Assembly: GCA_016929595.1 (NCBI GenBank)
Contig: JAFGIN010000021.1
Coordinates: 1 to 64,000, forward strand
DNA: 64,000 bases
DNA from: Chitinispirillaceae bacterium
Lineage (GTDB): Bacteria > Fibrobacterota > Chitinivibrionia > Chitinivibrionales > Chitinispirillaceae
Direction of reading: 5' to 3'
Shown here: piece after piece, positions 8,755 to 16,913 of the stretch
Numbering within the stretch: position 1 is the stretch's first letter
How the letters are laid out: every line of letters starts with the position of its first letter
Program-made: the position numbers and the translations under genes
The notes under the pieces: model-generated
Told to the model about the DNA's origin: nothing
Database searches by the model: none
What the model saw: only the letters and a program-made list of their open reading frames with translations

Positions 8755-9556
8755 AATGATTCCTTTGATTAAAATTACAATATTTAATATAAAGGAAAAA
8801 AAACTTAAATGTGACATGATTGACATAATTACTATATATTGCAAAGTTTCACTTCTACTGTTACGATAAAATTGCCACGTATAATCTCAAATTACACGTG
8901 GACACATCTGTCCACATTTCTTTTTTCGATAACAGGTTATTACTGAAAAATCGCTATCTCAATCCATGGAGTAAAAGCCGCAGGTAACAAAGCTTGATAG
9001 TTGAACAACTGGTTGAAAATCAGTTTTTACCACGAAGGGCACGGGGAAGTTTGAAGAGGGAAGTTTGAAGGGAGAAGGGTGAAAGAAATTCTTTATCTTT
9101 TTTCCCTCTGTGTCTCTGTGCCTCTGTGTGAGATATTTCTTTCCCCCGGTAACTTGAAGAAATTTTACCACGAAGAGCACGAAGGAACACGAAGAAGAAG
9201 AGGATGCTCTCACGGAGACACGGGGGCACGGAGAAGTTTGAAGGGTGAAGGGTGAAAGAAATTCTTTATCTTTTTTCCCTCTGTGTCTCTGTGCCTCTGT
9301 GTGAGATATTTCTTCCACCGGTAACTTGAGGAAATTTTACCACGAAGCGCACGAAGGAACACGAAGAAGAAGACAAAAAAAGGCTCTCACGGAGGCACGG
9401 GGGCACGGAGAAGTTTGAAGGGTGAAGGGTGAAGGGTGATGGGTGAAGGGTGAAAGAAATTCTTTATCTCTTTTCCTCTGTGTCCCTGTGCCACTGTGTG
9501 AGATATTTCTTTCCCCTTGCGGAAACATAAATACCTCGCACACGAACAATTCTTCA
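8755..9556. other. Long intergenic region, mostly dispersed repeat
   Basis: 802 bp between two minus-strand genes. 8755-9015 is AT-rich and should hold the hydrolase promoter. 9019-9520 consists of dispersed repeat units. Reading frames that translate the repeat as HTEAQRHRG-type peptides are artefacts. Confidence 0.8.
9019..9520. repeat. Dispersed low-complexity repeat, three tandem units
   Basis: Three units of about 160-180 bp. Each has a block of the form ccacgaag..cacgaaggaacacgaagaagaag, then a tcacggagacacggggg-like block, then aagtttgaagggtgaagggtgaaagaaattctttatc, then the block cctctgtgtctctgtgcc and ctctgtgtgagatatttctt. The tcacggag block and the cctctgtg block are imperfect inverted complements, so each unit can fold into a long imperfect hairpin. 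Diverged copies recur at 11110, 12170 and 13912. Confidence 0.9.
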
Positions 9557-10426
9557 TCACAATTTGCATTGAATCTTCCCAGCCACATGCAAAAAAAACT
9601 CCTTTGACCAGACATCAAGTTCACGGGGGTCCCTGACAAACCGTTCAACGTCTTCCTTTATTTGAGTAAAATTGACAGTTTTTATTCTTTCGGAAAGAAT
9701 CCCCAAAAACGACTTGTCGTCAAGAGGTTCAATCTTCGTATAAAATTTGATCTGTCGCAGTCGTGCTTCAAGATGACGGAGGTTGAGCGGAATATTTTTC
9801 CGGACAAAAAATACCAGATCGTACCAGTCTCGTCCCTTTACCCGATTGTTCCATGACCTGGCAAGAACTGCTGCCATTTTTCCTGCGAAAAGTGATGCCG
9901 GATCGTAAATCGCAATGCTGAATGGCACCGGATCGTCAACATACCGTACTTCAAAGCCAGCTTCAGGTGGGGGATCGGTGTCAATTTCCAGTTTCACTTT
10001 GGTTACCTCTTCTGAATGTAATTGCCTGGCAAGCTGTGGCTCAAGAAAAGTTTCGATCAGGACCTGCCTTGTAGTGGCTTTAATGAATGCCGATTCTATC
10101 GGTGTAATGACCTTTTTTTCACGCATTGTTACTTCTGTTACAAAACCAAATGATGCAAGCTCTTCCCTGATACCGGAAATATATGAATCGAGTGTAAATC
10201 CCGAAAGCGGTGCCCTGAGTGAAAAGTCAAGATCTTCAGAAAATCTATCAAGTCCGTAGACAATTCGCAAAGCAGTACCACCATAAAAAGCAGCTTTAGC
10301 AAAGAAATCTGTTCGGGATAGGCCCAGAAGTGCAATAAGTTGGATCAGTTCGGCAATTGTTTGCTGTACCGATCCGTTGTTTCGCTTTTGATATTCGTCA
10401 AAAAGTTGATCAAGTGCGTTTTTCAT
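9557..10426 (-). CDS. abiEii: AbiEii-type nucleotidyltransferase toxin
   Basis: A 289-aa member of the AbiEii/AbiGii nucleotidyltransferase family, the toxin of type IV toxin-antitoxin and abortive phage-infection systems. The nucleotidyltransferase signature is clear: FYGGTALRIVYGLDRFSEDLDF at about residues 47-68, with the GG(S/T) and DxD-type acidic residues. KVKLEID near residue 142 and a conserved AGKMAAVLARSWNNRVKGRDWYDL block near 180 also fit. The start overlaps the end of the upstream gene by ATGA, as expected for an antitoxin-toxin operon. The family is known to arrest growth by transferring nucleotides to cellular RNA acceptors; the target here is not known. Confidence 0.88.
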   Translation of the reverse strand: MKNALDQLFDEYQKRNNGSVQQTIAELIQLIALLGLSRTDFFAKAAFYGGTALRIVYGLDRFSEDLDFSLRAPLSGFTLDSYISGIREELASFGFVTEVTMREKKVITPIESAFIKATTRQVLIETFLEPQLARQLHSEEVTKVKLEIDTDPPPEAGFEVRYVDDPVPFSIAIYDPASLFAGKMAAVLARSWNNRVKGRDWYDLVFFVRKNIPLNLRHLEARLRQIKFYTKIEPLDDKSFLGILSERIKTVNFTQIKEDVERFVRDPRELDVWSKEFFLHVAGKIQCKL

Positions 10427-11040
10427 TTTTTCATACTCCTTATCAGACGGGCAAACGTCTCAACCGTCGTGCTTTTATATAATGGAGCAAGCTCACTTAT
10501 TATCTGCGTATCAACGCTCAGAAGGTCTTCATAATCAATGCGCAAGTCGTCAAACAACAGTTTTTCCAGTCGCCTGAGCGACCGTATGGTACCGGTTGTA
10601 GATAGTTCGTCACACAATGCTTTTTCCGGTGTAGCAACAAGAAAGCGGACACCATTTTCATTACGGTAGGTAACAGCCCTGTGAAAAACCGCAGCGGGAA
10701 CATCACGATAAAAAAAAACGCCTACCGGAGTTACAAAGCGCTTTGAGCGGTGCTTACCCCTTGTTGCAGAAGTTACATTCGGCACATATTCGGGGATAAA
10801 ATTGTAGATCCGCAGTGCATATGCAAATGAAACATATGATGGCCCATACAGTCTGTTGGCAATACAGCCTCCGGGAAAATGGTTTGCTACAGCATTGCTC
10901 GTTATATACAACCCTCTTTTAAGCCGAATCAACTCCTTTTTTCGTTCAAGCGCAGCAATTTTTGCGCGAGGATCAGCATAATTCTGAAACTGGTTGTTGA
11001 GCCATAGTGTATCAGGAAGTGGAATGGGAATATTCTGCAT
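10423..11040 (-). CDS. abiEi: AbiEi-type antitoxin / regulator
   Basis: A 205-aa protein encoded directly upstream of and overlapping the AbiEii gene. ATG 11040 has GGAG upstream; the longer reading to 11091 lacks one. The N-terminus has a short winged-helix-like segment with KKELIRLKRGLYITSN, the hallmark of AbiEi antitoxins. The body has GPSYVSFAYALRIYNFIPEYVP and VATPEKALCDEL, also typical of that family. In studied systems AbiEi represses its own promoter and neutralises AbiEii at the DNA/regulatory level. Dispersed repeats flank the operon on both sides, consistent with an accessory insertion. Confidence 0.85.
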   Translation of the reverse strand: MQNIPIPLPDTLWLNNQFQNYADPRAKIAALERKKELIRLKRGLYITSNAVANHFPGGCIANRLYGPSYVSFAYALRIYNFIPEYVPNVTSATRGKHRSKRFVTPVGVFFYRDVPAAVFHRAVTYRNENGVRFLVATPEKALCDELSTTGTIRSLRRLEKLLFDDLRIDYEDLLSVDTQIISELAPLYKSTTVETFARLIRSMKK

Positions 11041-11109
11041 AATCGCTCCAGTTAGTAGTATAAATATACGTTTAATGGAGCAAACTTGCAATTATTATTC
11101 ATTATTTAG

Positions 11110-11432
11110 AATTTTTTACCACGAAGGGGCAGGAAGAAGTGTAAAGGGTGAAGGGTGAAGTTTGAAATAAATTCCTTTTTCTTTTTTTCTCTGTGGCTCT
11201 GTGCCTCTGTGCAAGATATTTCTTTCACCGGTAAATCGAAGAAATTTTCACCACGAAGTGCACGAAGGGGCACGAAGAAGAAGACAAAAAAAGGCTCTCA
11301 CGGAGGCACGGAGAAGTTTGAAGGGTGAAGGGTGAAAGAAATTCTTTATCTTTTTTCCTCTGTGTCTCTGTGCCTCTGTGTGAAATATTGCTTTTTCAGC
11401 TTCAGGTTTTCCTTCTTCGAATTTCACCCTTC
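11110..11432. repeat. Dispersed low-complexity repeat, two units
   Basis: Two diverged units of the same family as at 9019. The ccacgaag block occurs at 11118 and 11250, the tcacggaggcacgg block at 11298, the gaagggtgaa block at 11140 and 11321, and the ctctgtg block at 11190 and 11357. It fills nearly all the space between AbiEi and the broken ATPase, and extends to its 3' end. Confidence 0.88.
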
Positions 11433-11439
11433 ACCCTTA

Positions 11440-12055
11440 TCAATAAGCTCCACCCCACAACCGTAAAAGAAACTCCTTCCAGGGCAACACTTCAATTTTT
11501 CCTATTTGTCGTGGCATAGCATCAAGCGAGACTACGATAGCATACTTCATGATATTTTCACTGGTAAATCTTTGAAGCGCTTTGATACGTTTGTCGGTTA
11601 CCATTCCGGTTGATTTGACTTCGATTGCAACATCATCACCGATGATAAAATCAACCTCATTACCACTATAATCGCGGTAAAACGTAAGTGGTCTTTTATC
11701 ATTCGCATACTGCAGGTATGCATGCAGTTCACAGAAAATGAACTGCTCAAAACTCTTGCCGAACAGTTCAGTATGTGGAAGAATCGATTTTCTTCCTGCA
11801 AGTTGATTGCAGACACCAATGTCAAACATATAGAATTTTGATGTAGAAAAGGCTTTTCGCTGCTGTCTTTTGCTATAGTGATGGTCGCAGACTTAATCGT
11901 GCAAACTGATCAGATAACAAGAGGTTGTAATACGGGGATTCAGGAAAAAGTTTCCGCAACAAAGAAGTTTTTCCAGTCTGGCGCGGACCGAAGAGAAAAA
12001 TCGATCGTTTTGAAGCGATATCTGCAAGATTAATCGCCCTTTTATAGTAATTCAT
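11440..12055 (-). pseudogene. Internally deleted AAA/DUF4143 ATPase
   Basis: The remains of a P-loop ATPase of the type fused to DUF4143. The N-terminal piece (12055 down to 11873) keeps a start, an intact Walker A (GPRQTGKTS) and about 60 residues before a stop. The C-terminal piece (about 11829 to 11440, other frame) keeps KFYMFDIGVCNQLAGR and a PD-(D/E)XK-like GNEVDFIIGDDVAIEVKS core and ends normally. Roughly 200 residues that should hold Walker B and the rest of the ATPase are absent. The gene therefore suffered an internal deletion plus frame change and should be inactive. Repeats lie on both sides. Confidence 0.8.
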
Positions 12056-12167
12056 AGCTATAAAATAACTTTAAACTATAAATTCTGCAACTCTATTGCG
12101 GATATTTTGCTAATTTCAGCATAACTGTTGCGGATTTTCATAATTTGAGCACTCAAACAATCATACA

Positions 12168-12476
12168 TCTTTTACCACGAAGAGGCACGAGGAAGGGTGA
12201 AGTTCGAAATAATTTTTTTTTCCCCTCTGTAACTCTGTGCCTCTGTGTGAGATTTTTCTTCCATCGGTAAATCGAAGAAATCTTCACCACGAAGAGCACG
12301 AAGGTACACGAAGATACATATAGGATAAATACAAAACAGTTTCATTGACATTCAACAAAACGCTACTTTTTTAATTCTCTTAAAATCAAACATCTTTTCT
12401 TTTTTTCCTTCGTGCTCTTCGTGCTCTTCGTGGTTAATCTTTTCCCCTCGGTGTCTCTGTGTCTCTGTGTGAGCTC
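12168..12476. repeat. Dispersed low-complexity repeat with inverted ends
   Basis: Copies of the ccacgaag block at 12174 and 12286, a ctctgtg block near 12225, and a reversed copy near 12408 (ccttcgtgctcttcgtgctc, then ttcgtgg). The last is the inverse complement of the first, so the segment could form a stem of about 30 bp around a 100-bp AT-rich loop. It separates the broken from the intact DUF4143 ATPase. Confidence 0.85.
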
Positions 12477-12516
12477 CATTTATCTTCATTTTCAATGCTG
12501 ATCAACACCAAAACAT

Positions 12517-13809
12517 TTACATCAGGAACCATTCTATTGCCGGAATTATTTGAATCTTACGGGAATTATCCTGTAAATTTTCAGTACTATTGAACGTTAT
12601 TATTCCGCCATTGCTAATATTTAGCTCTTTAAAAGCCTCTTCTAATCCGCCAATTTCCCGCTGCAGATTATTATTGTCAAGATTCCAGCATACCTGCCAT
12701 GCACTTTCAGGGTGGGAATCGGTCATCACTACAAAATCACATTCTCTTTTTCCTTTATAATAGCAGGTTCGTGATCCTCTGCGAAAAAATTCGCCAGCCA
12801 CAGCAGTTTCCAATAATTTACCGCGATAATCAGATCCAGATAACGTCAGCAGGCTGAAACCGGTATCTGTCAGGTATACTTTTTCCGGATTCATGGTACG
12901 TTTTCTTGCTGACCATGAAAATTTTTCGCTTGAAAGAAGAAAAAATGCTTCCTGAAGATATCGTAAATATGAAGCAACACTTCGCTTACTGCCACTATTG
13001 CCTGATTTTTGAAGTTGACTAGTATACGATGATACAGAGAATAGTTCTCCACTTCCATTGAGCACCGCCGACATGACACCATCAAGTAAATCACGTGCCT
13101 TTACACTGTACCTATCAATGATATCTCTGTAAAAAACGGTCTCATAATAGTTCTGAAGAAGATGTCGTCGAGATGATTTTTCAGTTAGCGCACAAACCTC
13201 CGGATAGCCACCGTTAAAAATCCAATCTTCAAATGCACCATTGACAATACCTCTACGTGAAGTGTGTAATGCTGAAGAACTGAAATCAATATTTTTAAAC
13301 CGCAGATATTCTCTAAAAGAAAATGGCATCAAAAGCACATCGTTATAGCGACCCCGGAGTTCTGTTGCGATTTCCCTTTTCAGTAATGAGGAATTACTTC
13401 CAGTAATGGTGATTGAATATTTACGTTGATTATGCAGCGTCCTGAGTAATTTACTCCAATCTGGAACCTGCTGGATTTCATCGAAAAACAAATACCGGGG
13501 CTGCTTTTTTGTAAGCTGTTGAAAAGCTTCAATGACAGAATCTATATGTTCAGGCTGGAAACCTTTCAATCTGTAATCTTCAAAATCAAGAAACAGGATA
13601 TCATCACGCGAAACCCCCTTTTTTACTAAGGCCTCAATTTTTTGAAACAGAAAAAATGTTTTTCCTGCACGTCTTGGGCCAACGACAGCGGTAATAGAGC
13701 CTGTTCCAGGTTGCGAAATCTCATCATTCAGTTCTCTCACCAGAAGAGACGGGAATGTAGTTTCATACAGCCACTCAGCAACGATTTTTAGTAGTAATTC
13801 AGATTTCAT
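12517..13809 (-). CDS. AAA ATPase with DUF4143 C-terminal domain
   Basis: A 430-aa intact relative of the neighbouring pseudogene. Walker A is GPRRAGKTF at about 41-49, Walker B is YLFFDEIQQV near 105-114, and a sensor-like ITGSNSSLL sits near 135. The DUF4143 region carries KVYLTDTGFSLLTLSG and GKRECDFVVM, the latter where a PD-(D/E)XK-like core would sit. Such genes are abundant in genomes with many accessory elements; their cellular function remains unknown. It is flanked by dispersed repeats, and three short AAACAAT-type motifs precede its start. It is monocistronic. Confidence 0.85.
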   Translation of the reverse strand: MKSELLLKIVAEWLYETTFPSLLVRELNDEISQPGTGSITAVVGPRRAGKTFFLFQKIEALVKKGVSRDDILFLDFEDYRLKGFQPEHIDSVIEAFQQLTKKQPRYLFFDEIQQVPDWSKLLRTLHNQRKYSITITGSNSSLLKREIATELRGRYNDVLLMPFSFREYLRFKNIDFSSSALHTSRRGIVNGAFEDWIFNGGYPEVCALTEKSSRRHLLQNYYETVFYRDIIDRYSVKARDLLDGVMSAVLNGSGELFSVSSYTSQLQKSGNSGSKRSVASYLRYLQEAFFLLSSEKFSWSARKRTMNPEKVYLTDTGFSLLTLSGSDYRGKLLETAVAGEFFRRGSRTCYYKGKRECDFVVMTDSHPESAWQVCWNLDNNNLQREIGGLEEAFKELNISNGGIITFNSTENLQDNSRKIQIIPAIEWFLM

Positions 13810-13828
13810 AATATTTTGTTTATCCTGT

Positions 13829-13869
13829 TAAACAATTTTATCATAAATTGTTTCTTTTATTAAACAATA
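13829..13869 (-). promoter_or_regulatory. Triple AAACAAT motif, possible operator
   Basis: Just upstream of the DUF4143 ATPase start lie taaacaattt (13829), aaattgttt (13845, inverted) and taaacaata (13861). The alternating orientation and 16-bp spacing suggest an operator. This is suggestive only, because the region is AT-rich. Confidence 0.3.
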
Positions 13870-13911
13870 ATACTATAAGTTACCCGATGAAACAAGGTGT
13901 TGGTATGTTTT

Positions 13912-14035
13912 TTAACGAAGAAGAAGATTCTCTCACGGAAACACGGGGGTATGGAGAAGTTTGAAGGGTGAAGGAGGAAGGGTGAAGGGTGAAATAAATT
14001 CTTTTTTTCCTCTGTGTGAGATATTTCTTCCACCT
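13912..14035. repeat. Dispersed low-complexity repeat, partial unit
   Basis: A truncated unit of the same family: aacgaagaagaagattctctcacggaaacacgggg, then gaagtttgaagggtgaaggaggaagg, then cctctgtgtgagatatttcttccacc. It ends about 20 bp from the cyclophilin stop codon and closes the repeat-delimited accessory zone. Confidence 0.85.
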
Positions 14036-14053
14036 GAGAGTTCCGTCAGTATG

Positions 14054-14578
14054 TCAATTAGTGTAGCCATTGACTGTAACCTTAATCATTTTGACAGGTT
14101 TTACAGGGCGGTCCTGACGGTCTGTTTTTGTTGTTTCGATGGCTTTGATTACCTCCATACCTTTGATAACCTTGCCAAATACCGGATGACGAGACGAACC
14201 AGGACCAAACCAGTCAAGAAAATCATTGTGGGCGGTATTGATAAAAAACTGTGATCCTCCACTGTCGGGTTCACCAGTGTTTGCCATTGCCAATGTCCCC
14301 GGTTCATTTGAAATCTTTGCATCTTGAGGGAACTCATCTTTTATGCATCCGGAATCGGGACCACCAGTTCCAGCCCGGGGACTTTTGGGATCCCGGCTGT
14401 AGGGACACCCGAACTGGCACATGAATCCTTCAATTACCCGATGGAAATGCAGTCCATCATAAAAACCAGCCTGTGCAAGATCCAGAAAGTTTTTTGCAGT
14501 GACAGGCATCTTATCAAGAAACAGTTCAACTTCAAAAGTCCCAAGTGATGTTTCACAAGTAGCAGTTGGATTTGACAT
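14054..14578 (-). CDS. Cyclophilin-type peptidyl-prolyl cis-trans isomerase
   Basis: A 174-aa cyclophilin that catalyses cis-trans isomerisation of prolyl bonds. Recognisable core residues are [13 protein letters not shown] (active-site Arg and Phe, about 49-61), [21 protein letters not shown] (about 97-118), and [14 protein letters not shown] (about 140). No signal peptide is present, so it is cytoplasmic and PpiB-like. It has Cys residues not usual in the family ([15 protein letters not shown]). AAGGAGC lies before the ATG. Monocistronic. Confidence 0.95.
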   Translation of the reverse strand: MSNPTATCETSLGTFEVELFLDKMPVTAKNFLDLAQAGFYDGLHFHRVIEGFMCQFGCPYSRDPKSPRAGTGGPDSGCIKDEFPQDAKISNEPGTLAMANTGEPDSGGSQFFINTAHNDFLDWFGPGSSRHPVFGKVIKGMEVIKAIETTKTDRQDRPVKPVKMIKVTVNGYTN

Positions 14579-15140
14579 ATACAGGTGCTCCTTATTAAAA
14601 TCTGATATAAAATCTGTGTGCTGAAATTACTATATGCCAGTATATGAGCAAAAGGGTTACAGTGACCCCCTTGTTCTGTACCTGGCCTTTACCCGTGCTT
14701 GACTCCGGCATTGTGAGGAATCAGTATTTTGGTATGATATGATCTATTAAAGTATAAATGCTTGTAGAGCATTTATTATTGTAGCAAAAAAATTACATTA
14801 CATGCCCTCTTTCCCTGTAGGGGAAACATTATAATGATTCCCCTACAGGGAATAAAAGGATTTTGTGGCGCATTTTTTACTACAATAATTAAAGGGCATA
14901 CAGCCCATTTTCGTAATAACCTGAAAACCATACTGAATTGGATAGTGCAAACCATCTCCAGAGCATTTGAATCGTGAAAATAAGATAGATCCTACTCAAT
15001 TTTTCCCACCAATAAGACGGAGTTAAGTGTGTCATATGACCAGGTTCTGTACAGAGTAATCAACTTTTTGCACATGAATTACTGAGCAGAGAGCTGAATT
15101 ACCTGCACTCAGCACCATTTTCAGAATGTGCACTGAAAAT
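14579..15140. other. Long intergenic region with nested inverted repeats
   Basis: 562 bp between two minus-strand genes. It should contain the cyclophilin promoter and the end of the DsbD transcript. The notable content is the nested inverted repeat at 14770-14893. No coding sequence is supported. Confidence 0.7.
14770..14893. repeat. Nested inverted repeat
   Basis: The inner hairpin has 15-bp perfect arms ttccctgtaggggaa (14811-14825) and its complement (14838-14852) around a 12-nt AT-rich loop. Outer arms near 14771-14791 and 14872-14893 (ttattgtagcaaaaaa against ttttttactacaataa) pair with one mismatch. A nested palindrome of about 125 bp resembles a miniature mobile element or a stable RNA structure. 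Confidence 0.7.
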
Positions 15141-16784
15141 TTACTTTGGTTCAAGTATCACATACGTCGGCAGTCCCACTACCTTGAAATAATCCAGCAG
15201 TCTTTTTGTCTCCGGATCTTCGGGTTTCTCCGCCTGATATTTTACCAGTACATACTTGCTCATATTCTTTTGTACCTCGGGATCCTTGAAGGTTGTAGCA
15301 TCCATCGCTTTGCAGTTCTTACACCAGGTAGCCCAGAAATCAATGAAGACCGGTTTGTTTTCATCAGCCGCTTTTTTAAGGCCATCGTCAAGGGAATGAA
15401 TCCATGGCAGCATATTTCCTGAAACATTTTCAACAACGGTTTCAGGTACTTTCGTTTCCTGATACAGGGTGACTCCGATGTATCCATAGTAAAGTGCCAT
15501 AATAATGATAAATATGCCAAAAATGTATTTGATCCACACCATCCACTTACCCGGTTTGGGCAGAAATGAGAGGCCGGCTCCAGCAAACGGCCACGGCAGA
15601 GCCATCCCGACACCGAGCAGAAACGGCAGCAGCAATCCTGAGGTTGCTCCTGATGAGTAGAGACTCCCTGCGTAAATAACCACAGATATCACCACCGGCG
15701 CGACGCACGCACCCGCCAGAACAGATGCGAGAATCCCCATTAAAAATACCGTAAGCAATTTTCCGCGCTCTCTGTCACCAGAACTCTTTTTACGGAATCT
15801 GGTAAAATCAATCTGAATAATATCGAACATGGCAAGTGCCATGATGATAAATACAACAGCAATTATGATATTGAACAATGGCGAGGAATTGATCACGCCA
15901 AACTGAGTGCCGGTGATAACAACCACAAGACCAAGTATGCCATAGGTCAGTGCCATGGCAAGCCCGTAGACAGCACCGACAAACATACCACGCCCCCTGG
16001 TTTTCGCCTGCGCTCCGGCACCGATTACCGCAACCGTTATTGGTATCATCGGAAGAACGCAGGGGGTAAGATTGAGTGCTACACCACCAAGAAGAATCAA
16101 AAGAATAATAAGGAGCAATCCCTTTCCTTCGAAAGTGCTTTTTTCAGCCGATGGATTGTTAAGGAATTCAGAGAAAGCATCGGTTTTGAGGAATCCACCA
16201 CGGGAACCGATGACAGTAAATTGTCCAAGTGCCGCTATCAGCCCTTCGGTGGAGATCTCCTCACCGCTTCCGGAAGAGACGTTTGCCTCCGATTCGCTGT
16301 AAGATTTCGTCTCGAGAGTACCCTGAGCATTTGCTGTGAAAAGGATCTTTCGTGGCGTGAAACACATGATATTATCACACGCCTGATATTGCAAGGTGCC
16401 CTTCAGCGACCATCTTTCTTTAGCAATACGGGCGGAAATACGTACCTGTTGCCCATTAACATATACAGGAACAACTGACTTATCGAAATTGGTATACGGC
16501 TTACCCTTCGGAAGGGAAATAGCAACATTCCCAAGGCCTTGCTGTTCAATAAGCTTTATCTTGAAAAAAAGTGACTCGGCAGCATAGATGTGGATCTCCT
16601 CCTTCATATTAAACGTCAGGATAATCGAAACAGAGTCTCCGCCAGAAGTCAGCTCACGCGAGATGTTGAGTAGAACCGGTTCGGTTACTTCATCCGCTTG
16701 CTGAGCAAGTCCGGAAAGTTTAATCTCTGCTTGAAGAGGAACAATTATCAGTACGGCAAGAAGGAGTATTCTTTTAAGCATCAA
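15141..16784 (-). CDS. dsbD: Thiol:disulfide interchange protein DsbD-like
   Basis: A 547-aa inner-membrane protein that carries reducing power from cytoplasmic thioredoxin to periplasmic partners. The domain order is signal peptide (1-19), a periplasmic N-terminal DsbD-alpha-like domain (about 25-165), and eight or so membrane segments (about 220-440). The redox Cys lie in LNLTPCVLPMIPI and GACVAPVV. The C-terminal periplasmic thioredoxin domain has FWATWCKNCKAMD (about 478-490). Length is close to the usual 550-600. The CxxC in the C-domain is WCKNC. It is monocistronic; no cytochrome c maturation genes are visible nearby. Confidence 0.93.
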   Translation of the reverse strand: MMLKRILLLAVLIIVPLQAEIKLSGLAQQADEVTEPVLLNISRELTSGGDSVSIILTFNMKEEIHIYAAESLFFKIKLIEQQGLGNVAISLPKGKPYTNFDKSVVPVYVNGQQVRISARIAKERWSLKGTLQYQACDNIMCFTPRKILFTANAQGTLETKSYSESEANVSSGSGEEISTEGLIAALGQFTVIGSRGGFLKTDAFSEFLNNPSAEKSTFEGKGLLLIILLILLGGVALNLTPCVLPMIPITVAVIGAGAQAKTRGRGMFVGAVYGLAMALTYGILGLVVVITGTQFGVINSSPLFNIIIAVVFIIMALAMFDIIQIDFTRFRKKSSGDRERGKLLTVFLMGILASVLAGACVAPVVISVVIYAGSLYSSGATSGLLLPFLLGVGMALPWPFAGAGLSFLPKPGKWMVWIKYIFGIFIIIMALYYGYIGVTLYQETKVPETVVENVSGNMLPWIHSLDDGLKKAADENKPVFIDFWATWCKNCKAMDATTFKDPEVQKNMSKYVLVKYQAEKPEDPETKRLLDYFKVVGLPTYVILEPK

Positions 16785-16913
16785 AGCAACCCTTTTTAGA
16801 GAAAACGGTAAATATCAGAAAAATATTGTCTGCAGCTGCATACAGGTATATAAAAAAAAATTTTGTTCCTGCTCAAGAGATATCCGGAACTCAGTATTCA
16901 GCATTCATTAAGG

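Noticed and set aside
8959-9648. Small open frames translating to HTEAQRHRGK-like peptides
   Set aside because: They are translations of the dispersed repeat and occur in several frames; no start signal or conserved protein family is supported.
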